From assembly GCA_937973965.1 (NCBI GenBank), contig CALJJQ010000039.1, forward strand, positions 79,979 to 143,978: a DNA stretch of 64,000 nt, read 5' to 3'. Source of the DNA: an uncultured Calothrix sp. Its GTDB lineage: Bacteria > Cyanobacteriota > Cyanobacteriia > Cyanobacteriales > Nostocaceae. Numbering within the stretch: the stretch's first letter is position 1; every line of letters starts with the position of its first letter. The notes under the pieces were generated by a model, which ran no database searches, had not been told where the DNA came from, and was given only the letters and a program-made list of their open reading frames with translations. The translations under genes and the position numbers were made by a program. Of the stretch, positions 63,585-64,000 are shown piece after piece.

Positions 63585-63617
63585 AGCGGGGTAGCAATTT
63601 TGCCACCTCGTTTTTTG
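63585..63617 (+). terminator. Rho-independent terminator downstream of typA
   Basis: gcggggtagcaattttgccacctcgttttttg: GGGGTAGCAA pairs with TTGCCACCTC (with wobbles), followed by TTTTTT. Confidence 0.75.
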
Positions 63618-64000
63618 TTGAGAAATATAATATTTGCAAGTTTTTTCTTTGGTATCAACGCAATCAATGGTATTAGTTAGTCGGTTTCCTAACTTAGGGC
63701 TTGCAGAAAAGTAGTAAAGACGCGATAATCGCGTCTCTATGTCTTGTAAGCTTTAGAGGGTGTTTTAGTTCCAGAAAGTGCAAACTTTGGAGGAGCATAG
63801 AAGCTCAAAAACCTTGCATCTGTAGTTTTGGCATTGCATAATCAAGGGATGATTTTAATCTAAGTAGTTAAGCAGAATTAATTACACAAATAAATGATAC
63901 CATTAAATGGATTCAGCTTGTTTTATGGATAAGGTCTTATTATGTTCTTTATCAAAGAAATAAATTCCCTTTCTTGGAAACTGCTAGAAAGGATATATCG

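Overview
Cyanobacterial chromosome segment, inferred from HIP1 GCGATCGC sites, phycobilisome linkers, psbI, sbtA/sbtB and clpR/clpP. The first ~18 kb is the distal part of an extracellular/thylakoid-type contractile injection system (eCIS) locus. It holds two giant baseplate-type proteins, a small carbohydrate-binding-like/coiled-coil/TM protein, a 1582-aa protein with Ig/PKD-like repeats and a C-terminal TM helix, a CIS tape-measure-family protein, and a DUF4157 (HELTH) protein fused to an L,D-transpeptidase domain (SHGCVRL) that looks like an eCIS cargo/effector. Remnants of a second, decayed DUF4157-type cargo gene follow. A large TPR-CHAT protein lies next to the locus on the other strand. 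The remainder is mostly cyanobacterial core or near-core genes: M1 aminopeptidase, ABC1 kinase, LpxB-like, VWA, clpR-clpP, CpcS-type lyase, cpcL-cpcG, YihY, LptD-like/DUF3769, psbI, hexapeptide acyltransferases, SGNH hydrolase, epimerase, SbtA/SbtB, dienelactone hydrolase and TypA. Also present are a RelE-like/SF1-helicase fusion, several dispersed short intergenic repeat families, and gene remnants. All family assignments come from motif reading and memory; no searches were run.
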